Shown here piece by piece: positions 1-8,237 of a stretch of 21,564 nt of DNA. Below the pieces are notes generated by a model. That model was not told the DNA's origin and did no database searches. It saw only the letters and a program-made list of their open reading frames with translations. The stretch is from Tubiluchus corallicola (lineage: Eukaryota; Priapulida; Priapulimorpha; Priapulimorphida; Tubiluchidae), in the NCBI GenBank assembly GCA_030141605.1, contig JAQGDQ010001902.1, positions 1 through 21,564 of the forward strand. The letters are read 5' to 3'. Position numbers and translations under genes: made by a program. The first letter of the stretch is position 1; every line of letters starts with the position of its first letter.

Positions 1-605
1 CAACTATGCCCGTCACATTATATAGCACTGAAAAACGCTGTGCTAATCTTTGCTTTGCACAATACCACTGCAGTTCACTACGCCACCCTACTTTGTGCTA
101 CCTCTGCTCTGCTGTATATTAAGCTATATTACACCTCGCCAAACTACATCAATCTATACACACATCACGGTGAACCACAGAATACCATGCTACGTTAAAC
201 TGCACTGTCGGGCAGGGTACTGCAAATTACGGTGCACTGTATTGCACTCTACCATTCTACAGCTCTGTGCACTGTTAAACACAACCATACAACATCAAAC
301 TTCATTATACTACACTGCACTACACGATACTACACTACGCTGTGCTACACTAGATTACACTGCACTACACTACACTACACTACACTACACTACACTACAC
401 TACACTACACTACACTACACTACACTACACTACACTACACTACACTACACTACACTACACTACACTACACTATACTGTGCCATGCCTGTGCCACACCGCA
501 TACCTCACACCTCAACATTGCAAAAGGCTGCTCAGCGCCGCACCGCATTGAATTGTGCTTATTTTGCACTGTGTGTAATACTTTCAGTATAACTGTGCCT
601 CACCA
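1..605 (+). repeat. Left arm of large inverted repeat
   Basis: This stretch reappears as its reverse complement at 905-1499. Base 1 pairs with 1499 and base 605 with 905, so the arm probably continues beyond the left window edge. The arms differ by a few substitutions (for example around 268 and 287-292) and by two pentanucleotide units in the internal CACTA array. The composition is CA/TG-rich and low in complexity. The long open frames here (50-592 and 232-741) are translations of the repeat and show no protein family. I see no gene. Confidence 0.9.
363..472 (+). repeat. (CACTA)n pentanucleotide microsatellite
   Basis: About 22 near-perfect CACTA units lie inside the left arm of the inverted repeat. 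The same array, shorter by about two units, is found as TAGTG at 1035-1138 in the other arm. The length difference between arms shows unit gain or loss after the arms arose. Confidence 0.95.
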
Positions 606-904
606 CTCGCGTTATGCCACACTGAATAATACGAAACCGCATGCATCTGACATTTGCCAGTATTGGATTTGTTGCTTCCTAATCCTCAGTTTCTCAGCTG
701 CGTTCCACTTGGATGAAGTACCTCCTGAAACAAGAGTGTGAAAATCCGCAGATCTAAATTTCATCTGCTGCTGTCACTACGAACAAGTCATTTTGCTCGT
801 TCAAGTATGTCTTAATTTGCGGCAAGACCGCCTCTTTTTAGTTGTACTAATCAGCAGAAAAATGTTTTAGTACCAAAATTAGTAGCGTGTGTTGGTCTTT
901 GTAT
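606..904. other. Spacer of the inverted repeat, no gene seen
   Basis: This unique sequence of 299 bp separates the two arms. It has a more balanced composition than the arms. I find no coding frame with family resemblance, no RNA gene and no transposase remnant. It would form the loop if the arms folded into a hairpin. Confidence 0.7.
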
Positions 905-1499
905 TGGTGAGGCACAGTTATACTGAAAGTATTACACACAGTGCAAAATAAGCACAATTCAATGCGGTGCGGCGCTGAGCAGCCTTTTGCAATGTTGAGG
1001 TGTGAGGTATGCGGTGTGGCACAGGCATGGCACAGTATAGTGTAGTGTAGTGTAGTGTAGTGTAGTGTAGTGTAGTGTAGTGTAGTGTAGTGTAGTGTAG
1101 TGTAGTGTAGTGTAGTGTAGTGTAGTGTAGTGTAGTGCAGTGTAATCTAGTGTAGCACAGCGTAGTGTAGTATCGTGTAGTGCAGTGTAGTATAATGAAG
1201 TTTGATGTGGTGTGGTTGTGTTTAACAGTGCACAGAGCTGTAGAATGGTGGAGTGCAATACAGTGCACCGTAATTTGCAGTACCCTGCCCGACAGTGCAG
1301 TTTAACGTAGCATGGTATTCTGTGGTTCACCGTGATGTGTGTATAGATTGATGTAGTTTGGCGAGGTGTAATATAGCTTAATATACAGCAGAGCAGAGGT
1401 AGCACAAAGTAGGGTGGCGTAGTGAACTGCAGTGGTATTGTGCAAAGCAAAGATTAGCACAGCGTTTTTCAGTGCTATATAATGTGACGGGCATAGTTG
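905..1499 (-). repeat. Right arm of large inverted repeat
   Basis: Reverse complement of 1-605 at roughly 98-99 percent identity by eye. Sequence of the same TG-rich character continues to about 1570, so the arm probably extends further, with its partner lying left of the window. The minus-strand frames at 918-1268, 959-1450 and 1302-1565 mirror those of the left arm and are not genes. Confidence 0.9.
1035..1138 (+). repeat. (TAGTG)n pentanucleotide microsatellite
   Basis: Near-perfect TAGTG array, the inverted counterpart of the CACTA array at 363-472, about two units shorter. Confidence 0.95.
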
Positions 1500-1751
1500 T
1501 AGTAGTGTAATGTGTAATGTATACAGAATGTGTGAAATGTGGTGTGGTGACCTACCATATAGCACAGTTCAATGAGTGCAGAGCAGTGAAGTAAAGAGGA
1601 ATGTATCAAAAACTATATTTCACGGTACACTGCAATGCAGTCTAGCACATGCTTCGCAAAGTCGTGGCATTGTGATGCAACTTCGTGATACTTTGTGGCA
1701 TGGTGCGATGAGGTGTATGCGATTGCAGCGAGTGGATTTTACAATGGCCAT

Positions 1752-2067
1752 TGAGGAAAGTTTTGAAGTGTGAAAATGTTGATACTTTATATTTTTCCGA
1801 ATTAATTATCAAGTTTCATCTGGATGCTTTAATAACTCTCAATGTAAACCAAACATTCAAGTTTATTACTGATGCATTTACAAAGTGTGTTGTGGATCTA
1901 TCCCAAATCAAACAGTTATGATTCGTCCAGGAAATAATCCTTGGATGAATCCGAACATAATAACACAAAAGCATCATTGTGGCAGGTTATATAATAAATC
2001 TAAGGAAAACTCCTAACACTCCACATTGGGATCAAAGTTGTAAGAAATGTCAGGTAAGGATGTGGAA
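1752..2067 (+). pseudogene. Non-LTR retrotransposon relic (endonuclease-RT linker), copy 1
   Basis: The frame from 1752 reads, with scattered stops, into SIPNQTVMIRPGNNPWMNP and then GRLYNKSKE. These match the linker of Jockey/CR1/L2-type ORF2 proteins, where IPNKxVxIRPxDxPWM is followed by RNRLYxKxK. A +1 shift then gives NTPHWDQSCKKC, matching the usual downstream TPxxWxxYKKxRN segment. TGA codons stand where Trp is expected (EV-stop-KC-stop-YF). It is plainly dead. The endonuclease part is cut off by the left breakpoint of the triplication. Confidence 0.7.
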
Positions 2068-2839
2068 TTAATAGACACAGAATCATCTTTTTTTGGGATT
2101 TTCAAAATTTTGAATTTTGAATTTTTACACATTTTTTTAAATTTTCGCTAACACGGGACCCTATAGGAGAAAAAGTTTCAAACAACTTCTCCTTTGAAAT
2201 CGCCAAGTGGATTCACTCTAAACAAATCAGGGATCATCCTAAGAACAGAATAAAACAGAAGTTTATTTTTTTACATGGATGTGGATCAAAATTGAATATA
2301 ATACAATATTTCCACGATGGTTCATGCATGATTAGCACTTTAAATAGATAATTTCAAATAAGTGAAATTAAACAAATAAAAATTACACATTAATAGCGTA
2401 CATTAAATTAAATGAACATCTTAATTAAAACCCCAAGCATCAACAATTAGGAATTTTAAATTGTTAATAAATTTCAGAAAATAAGTCTAAATAAGAGTTA
2501 TAAAGTTAAAATTCATAAAATTCATAAAGTATAATTGAAAACTGAAAAATTGAAAGATTAAAAAACAGTTAAAAATTATTTACTAAATATAACAGAACTA
2601 GATTAGGGGTAAAACAAAATTTCAGACTAAAAGTACTAAGAAGTAAAAGTAAAAGTACTGATAAAAATCATACACAATTAAGAAAAATTAAACGTTGAAA
2701 ATCATCATTGCTAAACAGTAATTAAGAACAAAACTACATAAAGTCAAACTTATGGTGATTAACGATTAAAATCAGAATGATAAAATCTAAATGAAAAAAT
2801 GAAACAGCAGATTAAAATATGATTTAATTTAAAATAGTA
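2068..2839. other. AT-rich intergenic stretch, nothing coding
   Basis: Very A/T-rich sequence with short direct echoes (such as repeated AAAATTCATAAAATTCAT). It is shared by all three copies with small indels. I see no open frame, RNA gene or element terminus. Confidence 0.6.
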
Positions 2840-2959
2840 TTAAGCAATGTTTTCTTTAACTGTTAAATGATTTCCAAAATTTTCGAGCTTTGCATTTTTT
2901 ATGATTTTTTCAATTTTTGCTATTTCTTCCCTTTGTTTAGTATTTGGGTCATCCGTCAT
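2840..2959 (-). CDS. Conserved 39-aa small ORF, function unknown (copy 1)
   Basis: An ATG-to-stop frame of 39 codons begins MTDDPNTKQREEIAKIEK and is charged and probably helical. The same frame without indels is found at 7325-7444 and 12092-12211, although the surrounding DNA has indels. Copies 1 and 3 are identical. Copy 2 differs at four codons, all changing the amino acid (K24N, T33A, N37S, A39V), which does not look like purifying selection. It could be a micropeptide, an exon fragment or the remnant of an old element ORF. I do not recognise the family. Confidence 0.25.
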   Translation of the reverse strand: MTDDPNTKQREEIAKIEKIIKNAKLENFGNHLTVKENIA

Positions 2960-3334
2960 AGCTGCATTTTATTATAATACAAAATGTATATGAAAGAGTT
3001 TAAGCCTATCAAAAAATTATTAATATGTTGCCAGGAAGTCATTCATTTGAAAATAATTTCTATTGCTCACTTTGATATTAAATAAATATATTTCCAAGTT
3101 TTCTGAGACCAGGCCCAGGGCTTTATATAGTCTAGGGCCTCACCAACTCTAAATCAGGAACCAGACCTACAGTCACCTGCCTACATCATGTACTGTAGTC
3201 TGAGTAGCACTGTTAATAGAATTTAGCAATAATAATATTGTGATCTACAGTATACCATGTTCGTTAAGAAATGTCGTGTACAGCGTTCTGCTAAGGTAAC
3301 ACAAGCAATTTAGCATTTTCACTGAAACTAGCAG

Positions 3335-3415
3335 TTAAAATCGTAATGTGGTGAACGCTTTCACGTAAGACTTCTCGCTTGGGAGGCTGTTCCAGACAGG
3401 CGAGATAATTTCAGT
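3335..3415 (-). pseudogene. Non-LTR retrotransposon C-terminal scrap, copy 1
   Basis: The minus strand reads SPVWNSLPSEKSYVKAFTTL and ends at a TAA. This resembles the C-terminus of Jockey/CR1/L2 ORF2 proteins, which carry VWNSLPxEVVxAxSxxxFK. A hairpin-capable motif (AGGCCC at 3111-3116 and GGGCCT at 3135-3140) lies further downstream and may belong to the old 3' UTR. It lies 3' of the IR poly(A) signal. The match is short, hence modest confidence. Confidence 0.45.
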
Positions 3416-3478
3416 ACATTTCGTAAAAACTGTACCGGGAATTTGGTTCAAGTTACGCAATTACTGAGTCACACGATG

Positions 3479-3484
3479 TTTATT
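3479..3484 (-). terminator. Poly(A) signal AATAAA of IR copy 1
   Basis: TTTATT on the plus strand is AATAAA on the minus strand, about 270 bases past the IR stop codon. The same signal at the same relative place occurs in copies 2 (7976) and 3 (12740), with a conserved surrounding (CACGATG then TTTATT). Confidence 0.55.
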
Positions 3485-3751
3485 AAAAGGAAAAATGAAA
3501 GGAAAATCCGGTCCACAAGATCTGTTTAAGATACGCAAGAATTCGAGTTATACCAGTTCAAGTTATACATAGTTTACCGCATCAGATAAACAACTGACTT
3601 TTACAATGAGATATCTCATCTACTCGCATATGAAACACACTCCAGTCAATTTCATCCTTTAGTTTGAATTTAGCATATTCACTTTTAGCTGATAAATGAT
3701 TATCATGTACAAATCCGTCAGTAATGAGGTCAGCACATAAACTATTGATTT

Positions 3752-5134
3752 TCACATAAACTTCTTGTAAGCAAGCTCGCTAATAAATGTAAACAATGCT
3801 ACACCGATTCCAGACATCAACACCCAAAAAACTACGTTAAGTTGCTCAACATTAATTGATAACTTGCCTACATGCTGAATAGGGGGGTCTAAACATTTTT
3901 CCGATGGTTGCAGTAATAATTGTAGCAGTTTGTCCACAAGACCATGTTCCTTTAATGTAGCAAGAGCAAAATTTAGGGCTTCTGTATAGTTACTTTTCTT
4001 TCGTACAACTAATGCTAATGCTGTCGAAAAACTTAAAGACAAAGCGATGGAAAATCTGCATTTTCCGTGTAATTCATAGTCCTTTACTAAGCGGAGCTTT
4101 GCATAAGTCCATCCTGCAAAGAAGGTGTATTTTCCAGTAGCTGTCAGCTCTAATGCCATTTCTGCACTGTCGACAGGTACATTAGGATCTACTTTCATTC
4201 TCTGCCACAGTTGTCTAAATTCTGGTCTGTTGTTCATTTGCAAGGTCTGGCTGTACTGACGTACTGTAACAGGAACTATATCGCTGTCTATCAACTCTTG
4301 CAACGTAGAGAATGGATAAACTTGCTTGCTTACAAATAATTTACTAACCAGTGTGCCCGCGTACATGGCTGTGATGATGCAAGCAAAAATCCACCACCAT
4401 CCGATAAGCATCCTAGCGGATAAACATTGTGGTAAATATGTTCCACCTTGTTGGAGGTATGACGACAGTGTGAACCGAGTAAAGTACACCTTGTTTTCAT
4501 TCTTTATCACTGGTTTTTCCAGTTTTCTTTGGCAGTTGTTGCATTTCGTAATCTCTTCCTTGTTGTACGGCAGGTTTTTGCTGTAGTCAATATAGTAAAG
4601 TATTGTACCCACTACTATGCCATATAATACCAGAAGCAGCCACACGAGTGTGGTGAATGGGTCTATTATACTAAAACCTTGTAATTGATGTCTTTTTGTG
4701 ATAAATACATGAGAACTATAAACAAATGGGTGAAGAAACGTCATACTTTTTGCTCTTTCTGGTAACATGGTGACTAATCCCAAAACCAAGTCGAATTCTC
4801 CTGTATCAATTGTATATCTTAGAGTTTGCAAATGTTTGATGTATGTCACCTTATACGTGAAGTTTGCTGCTTGGCTGAGCATCGGAAGCAGCTGATCTAG
4901 ATATGGCTTCGTCGGATCGTCTCTCCATGCTCCCACTCGAAGCATCTCTCCATGGAGTAAATGACCCTGTGTTCTGGAGTTTTTACCATAAAAGGCATTT
5001 AAATGGTACTGGTTATACAAACTGTTGCAATTTTCAGTCCTTGTTTTAGTTTCAGACAACATTCCTTTGATGCAAAAACATTCAAGAAAATAAAAAACGA
5101 CGGCACAAGTTTTGAGAAATGATGCAAATGACAT
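3752..5134 (-). CDS. Ionotropic receptor (iGluR-like chemoreceptor channel), copy 1
   Basis: Intact intronless gene of 460 aa, typical length for IRs lacking a large amino-terminal domain. A hydrophobic N-terminus (residues 3-22) looks like a signal peptide. Lobe S1 runs from about 60 to 155 and includes MLPERAKSMTFLHPF, where R127 aligns with the Arg that binds the alpha-carboxylate in iGluRs. M1 is about 158-182, the pore loop about 217-240 with LSSYLQQGGTYLP, M3 about 242-268 with ARMLIGWWWIFACIITAMY, lobe S2 about 270-415, and M4 about 432-454. The acidic ligand residue expected after YTFFA is Gly (G341) here, but Glu in copies 2 and 3. The start is the ATG at 5134 with A at -3; the leader has TATA at 5239-5245. 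It is probably a plasma-membrane chemoreceptor subunit; the ligand is unknown. Confidence 0.9.
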   Translation of the reverse strand: MSFASFLKTCAVVFYFLECFCIKGMLSETKTRTENCNSLYNQYHLNAFYGKNSRTQGHLLHGEMLRVGAWRDDPTKPYLDQLLPMLSQAANFTYKVTYIKHLQTLRYTIDTGEFDLVLGLVTMLPERAKSMTFLHPFVYSSHVFITKRHQLQGFSIIDPFTTLVWLLLVLYGIVVGTILYYIDYSKNLPYNKEEITKCNNCQRKLEKPVIKNENKVYFTRFTLSSYLQQGGTYLPQCLSARMLIGWWWIFACIITAMYAGTLVSKLFVSKQVYPFSTLQELIDSDIVPVTVRQYSQTLQMNNRPEFRQLWQRMKVDPNVPVDSAEMALELTATGKYTFFAGWTYAKLRLVKDYELHGKCRFSIALSLSFSTALALVVRKKSNYTEALNFALATLKEHGLVDKLLQLLLQPSEKCLDPPIQHVGKLSINVEQLNVVFWVLMSGIGVALFTFISELAYKKFM

Positions 5135-5171
5135 TTTTGATTTGGAAGTCTGAATAATAAACTTAGCTGAT

Positions 5172-5188
5172 TCACATTATACAATCAT
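5172..5188 (-). promoter_or_regulatory. Two overlapping minimal upstream ORFs in IR leader, copy 1
   Basis: In the presumed 5' UTR, ATG-ATT-GTA-TAA (5188-5177) overlaps by one base an ATG-TGA start-stop (5177-5172). Both lie about 40-55 bases before the IR ATG. Copies 2 and 3 keep both elements (ATG-ACT-GTA-TAA then ATG-TGA). Such elements commonly lower translation; that effect here is inferred. Confidence 0.4.
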
Positions 5189-5238
5189 AATATGCCTATC
5201 CAAGGAGGATGACGATGAAAATGTTTTCAGCTGACCAC

Positions 5239-5245
5239 TTTTATA
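5239..5245 (-). promoter_or_regulatory. TATA box of IR copy 1
   Basis: The minus strand reads GGTATAAAAGTGGTCAGCTG, about 105 bases before the ATG. An Inr-like TTTTCATCGTC sits about 29 bases downstream of the TATA, the expected start-site spacing. A TCAGCTGA E-box palindrome lies between. The block is preserved in all three copies. Confidence 0.65.
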
Positions 5246-5329
5246 CCACAATGCCAACGTGTTACATGTACTTTGTCATATATTTGTATTAATCATAATA
5301 GTGTGTGCACTAATTCACCAAGTGTGAAT

Positions 5330-5690
5330 CTACATGTTAGTTTTGGCTGCCACACCTTTCTGGTGTTTGATTAGGCTTCTCCTGTTGCCACCTGTGTTAA
5401 TATTACCACCTGGCTAATGTTACCTCAACACCTAAAATAATAACACATTGAAAAGCAGAATTCTGCAGAACTTACACTTTCGAAAACGTTATTGGCTATG
5501 CATTTGTTTGCTAGGTATCAAAAGATTAAGCTTTTGTATGCGGCACCGGAGCTAGCGGATGCGGAAACCACACAAGAGCAAACGTACTATACTTAACAAG
5601 ACTGCGAGGTGCAAACTGTAAATTAAAAACGAAACGTAACACGTAATTAGAGTCTCCTATGTTGATCAAGTCCAGCTTGAGATTGAAGGA
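5330..5690 (-). promoter_or_regulatory. Upstream flank of IR copy 1
   Basis: This noncoding 5' flank is nearly identical in copies 1 and 2 and is present in copy 3 only up to GCTAGGTA. It holds a 12-bp palindrome, GCAGAATTCTGC, at 5456-5467. No known factor site was identified with confidence, and no coding frame is seen. Confidence 0.35.
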
Positions 5691-5691
5691 T

Positions 5692-5910
5692 AGATTAGAT
5701 TAGATTAGATTAGATTGGATTGGATTGAATTGGATTGGATTGGATTTGGATTGGATTGGATTGGATTGGATTAGATTAGATGAGATGAGATGAGATGAGA
5801 TGAGATGAGATGAGATGAGATGAGATGAGATGAGATGAGATGAGATGAGATGAGATGAGATTCGATTCGATTCGATTCGATTCGATTCGATTCGATTAGA
5901 TTAGATTAGA
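5692..5910 (+). repeat. GATNN pentanucleotide microsatellite, copy 1/2 junction
   Basis: Blocks of GATTA, GATTG, GATGA and GATTC units follow one another (about 220 bp). The blocks are related by single substitutions within the pentamer, showing successive spread of variants. The array marks the junction of tandem copies 1 and 2. Confidence 0.95.
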
Positions 5911-6035
5911 AAGAACGAAAATGCAAAAGTATAGAACGAAGAAAAATAAAATAGAATAGATCAAAATGAAATAGGGGAGGAAACGATGGCGAAAGAGAAG
6001 TGCTGAATCAGATTTTGCATCATTTACGTAATTAA

Positions 6036-6543
6036 AGTCTGCATCAGTTAATAAACAAAACCACTCACATTTCACCTGAGTCAAAATCATGTTTAGATCT
6101 TATCATTACAAATACTCCAAACTGGTTTACTGGGACGTTTGTACAGACAGCGACTGCTGATGCATGCAGACACTGTCCTATATTGAGCCATAAGAAATTT
6201 ATATATGTATTAAGTAAAAAGGTAAGTGAGAAAAGTTTAGAAGTATGAAAATGTTGATACTTTATATTTTTTCAAATCAATTATCAAGTTTCATCTGGGT
6301 GATTTAATAACTCTCAATGTAAACCAAACATGCAAGTTAACTAGAGATGCATTTACAAACTGTGTTGTGGATCTATCCCAAATCAGACAGTAATGGTTCA
6401 TCCTGGATACGATCCTTGGATGAATCCCAACATAAGAACACAAAAGCTTCGTCGCAACAGGTAATATAATAAATCTAAGGAAAACTCCTAACACTCCACA
6501 TTGGGATCCAAGTTGTAAGAAATGTCAGGCCAGGATGTGGAAT
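6036..6543 (+). pseudogene. Non-LTR retrotransposon relic (endonuclease C-term to RT linker), copy 2
   Basis: One frame with stops reads SLHQLINKTTHISPESK, CLDLIITNTPNWF, then RHCPIL. These match the end of the AP endonuclease of Jockey/CR1/L2 elements (LxQLIxxPT, LDLIxTN, and DHxPI with D decayed to R). It continues to SIPNQTVMVHPGYDPWMNP and LRRNR-stop-YNKSKE. This copy keeps the RRNR residues that copies 1 and 3 have lost, but has a stop in place of Leu. A frameshift follows before NTPHWD. No RT catalytic domain remains. Confidence 0.75.
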
Positions 6544-7324
6544 TAACAGACACAGAATCATCTTTTTTTGGGATTTTCAAAATTTTGAATTTTGAATTTT
6601 TATACATTTTTTAAATTTTCGCTAACACCCTATAGGAGAAAAAGTTTCAAACAACTTCTCCTTTGAAATCGCCAAGTGGATTCACACTAAACAAATCAGG
6701 GATCATCCTAAGGTCAGAATAAAACAGAAGTTTATTTTTTTACATGGATGTGGATCAAAATTGAATATAATACAATATTTCCACGATGGTTCATGCATGA
6801 TTAGCACTTTAAATAGATAATTTCAAATAAGTGAAATTAAACAAATAAAAATCACACATTAATAGCATACATTAAATTAAATGAACATTTTATTTAAAAC
6901 CTTAAGCATCAGCAATTAGGAATTTTAAATTGTTAATAAAGTTCAGAAAATAACTCTAATAAGAGTCATAAAGTTCATTAAAATTCATAAAATTCATAAA
7001 GTATAATTGAAAACTGAAAAATTGAAAGATTAAAAAACAGTTAAAAATTATTTACTAAATATAACAGAACTAGATTAGGGGTAAAACAACATTTTAGCCT
7101 AAAAGTACTAAGAAGTAAAAGTAATTGTACTGATAAAAGTCACACACAATTAAGAAAAATTAAATGTTTAAAATCATCATTGCTAAAAAGGTAATTAAGA
7201 ACAAAACTACATAAAGTCAAACTTATGGTGATTAACGATTAAAATCAGAATGATAAAATCTAAATGTTGCTAAGATTACAAAAATGAAACAGCAGATTAA
7301 TATATAATTTAATTTAAAAAAGTA
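6544..7324. other. AT-rich intergenic stretch, nothing coding
   Basis: Counterpart of 2068-2839, with a small extra segment near 7267-7281 (GTTGCTAAGATTACA). No gene is seen. Confidence 0.6.
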
Positions 7325-7444
7325 TTAAACAATGCTTTCTTTAACTGCTAAATGATTTCCAAAATTTTCGAGATTTGCATTTTTTATGATTTTTTCAATT
7401 TTTGCTATTTCTTCCCTTTGTTTAGTATTTGGGTCATCCGTCAT
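7325..7444 (-). CDS. Conserved 39-aa small ORF, function unknown (copy 2)
   Basis: Same length and frame as the ORFs at 2840 and 12092, starting MTDDPNTKQREEIAK. It carries four amino-acid replacements and no silent changes relative to the other two copies. Function is unknown, and it may be a relic rather than a gene. Confidence 0.25.
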   Translation of the reverse strand: MTDDPNTKQREEIAKIEKIIKNANLENFGNHLAVKESIV

Positions 7445-7830
7445 AGCTGCATTTTATTATAATACAAAATGTATATGAAAGAGTTTAAGCCTATCAAAAA
7501 ATTATTAATATGTTGCCAGGAAGTCATTCATTTGAAAATAATTTCTATTGCTCACTTTGATATTAAATAATTAAGAGGCGTATATATTTCCAAGTTTTCT
7601 GAGACCAGGCCCAGGGCTTTATATAGTCTAGGGCCTCACCAACTCTAAATCAGGAACCAGACCTACAGTCACCTGCCTACATCATGTACTGTAGTCTGAG
7701 TAGCACTGTTAATAGAATTTAGCAATAATAATATTGTGATCTACAGTATACCATGTTCGTTAAGAAATGTCGTGTACAGCGTTCTGCTAAGGTAACACAA
7801 GCAATTTCGCATTTTCACTGAAACTAGCAG

Positions 7831-7910
7831 TTAAAATCGTAATGTGGTGAACGCTTTCACGTAAGACTTCTCGCTTGGGAGGCTGTTCCAGACAGACGAG
7901 GTAACTTCAG
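7831..7910 (-). pseudogene. Non-LTR retrotransposon C-terminal scrap, copy 2
   Basis: Reads TSSVWNSLPSEKSYVKAFTT before TAA, the counterpart of 3335-3415. It resembles the VWNSLP segment near the end of Jockey/CR1/L2 ORF2. About 450 bp around it (7410-7870) is almost identical to copy 1. Confidence 0.45.
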
Positions 7911-7975
7911 TAAGATTCTTAAAAACTGTGCTAGGAATTTGGTTCAAGTTACGCGATAATCTGAGTTACACGATG

Positions 7976-7981
7976 TTTATT
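7976..7981 (-). terminator. Poly(A) signal AATAAA of IR copy 2
   Basis: Minus-strand AATAAA about 260 bases past the stop codon, at the same position as in copies 1 and 3. Confidence 0.55.
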
Positions 7982-8237
7982 AAAAGGAAAAATCTGTTCC
8001 ACAAGATCTGTTTAAGATATGCAAGAATTCAAGTTATACCAGTTCAAGTTATACATAGTTTACCGTATCAGATAAACAACTGACTTTTACAATGAGATAT
8101 CTCATCTACTCGCATATGAAACACACTCCAGTCAATTTCATCATTTAGTTTGAATTTAGCATATCCACTTTTAGCTGATAAATGATTATCATGTACAAAT
8201 CCGTCAGTAATGAGGTCAGCACATAAACTATTGATTT

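Larger units (their letters stand above)
1752..5910 (-). repeat. Tandem segmental duplication, copy 1
   Basis: First of three direct copies (others at 5911-10687 and 10688-14768) aligned over about 4 kb with scattered substitutions and small indels. Copy 1 starts abruptly at about 1752, inside the non-LTR retrotransposon relic: the endonuclease part present at the head of copies 2 and 3 is missing. It contains the relic, AT-rich DNA, a 39-codon ORF, a second retrotransposon scrap, an IR gene, its promoter and a terminal pentanucleotide microsatellite. Strand is given as that of the IR gene. Confidence 0.9.

Noticed and set aside
50-741. Long plus-strand ORFs in the left arm (and their minus-strand mirrors at 918-1565)
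   Set aside because: They are translations of CACTA-type repeats (YTTLHYTTLH) and have no family resemblance.
4326-4586. Plus-strand ORFs opposite the IR genes (also 8812-9018 and 13602-13835)
   Set aside because: Antisense shadows of the conserved pore region.
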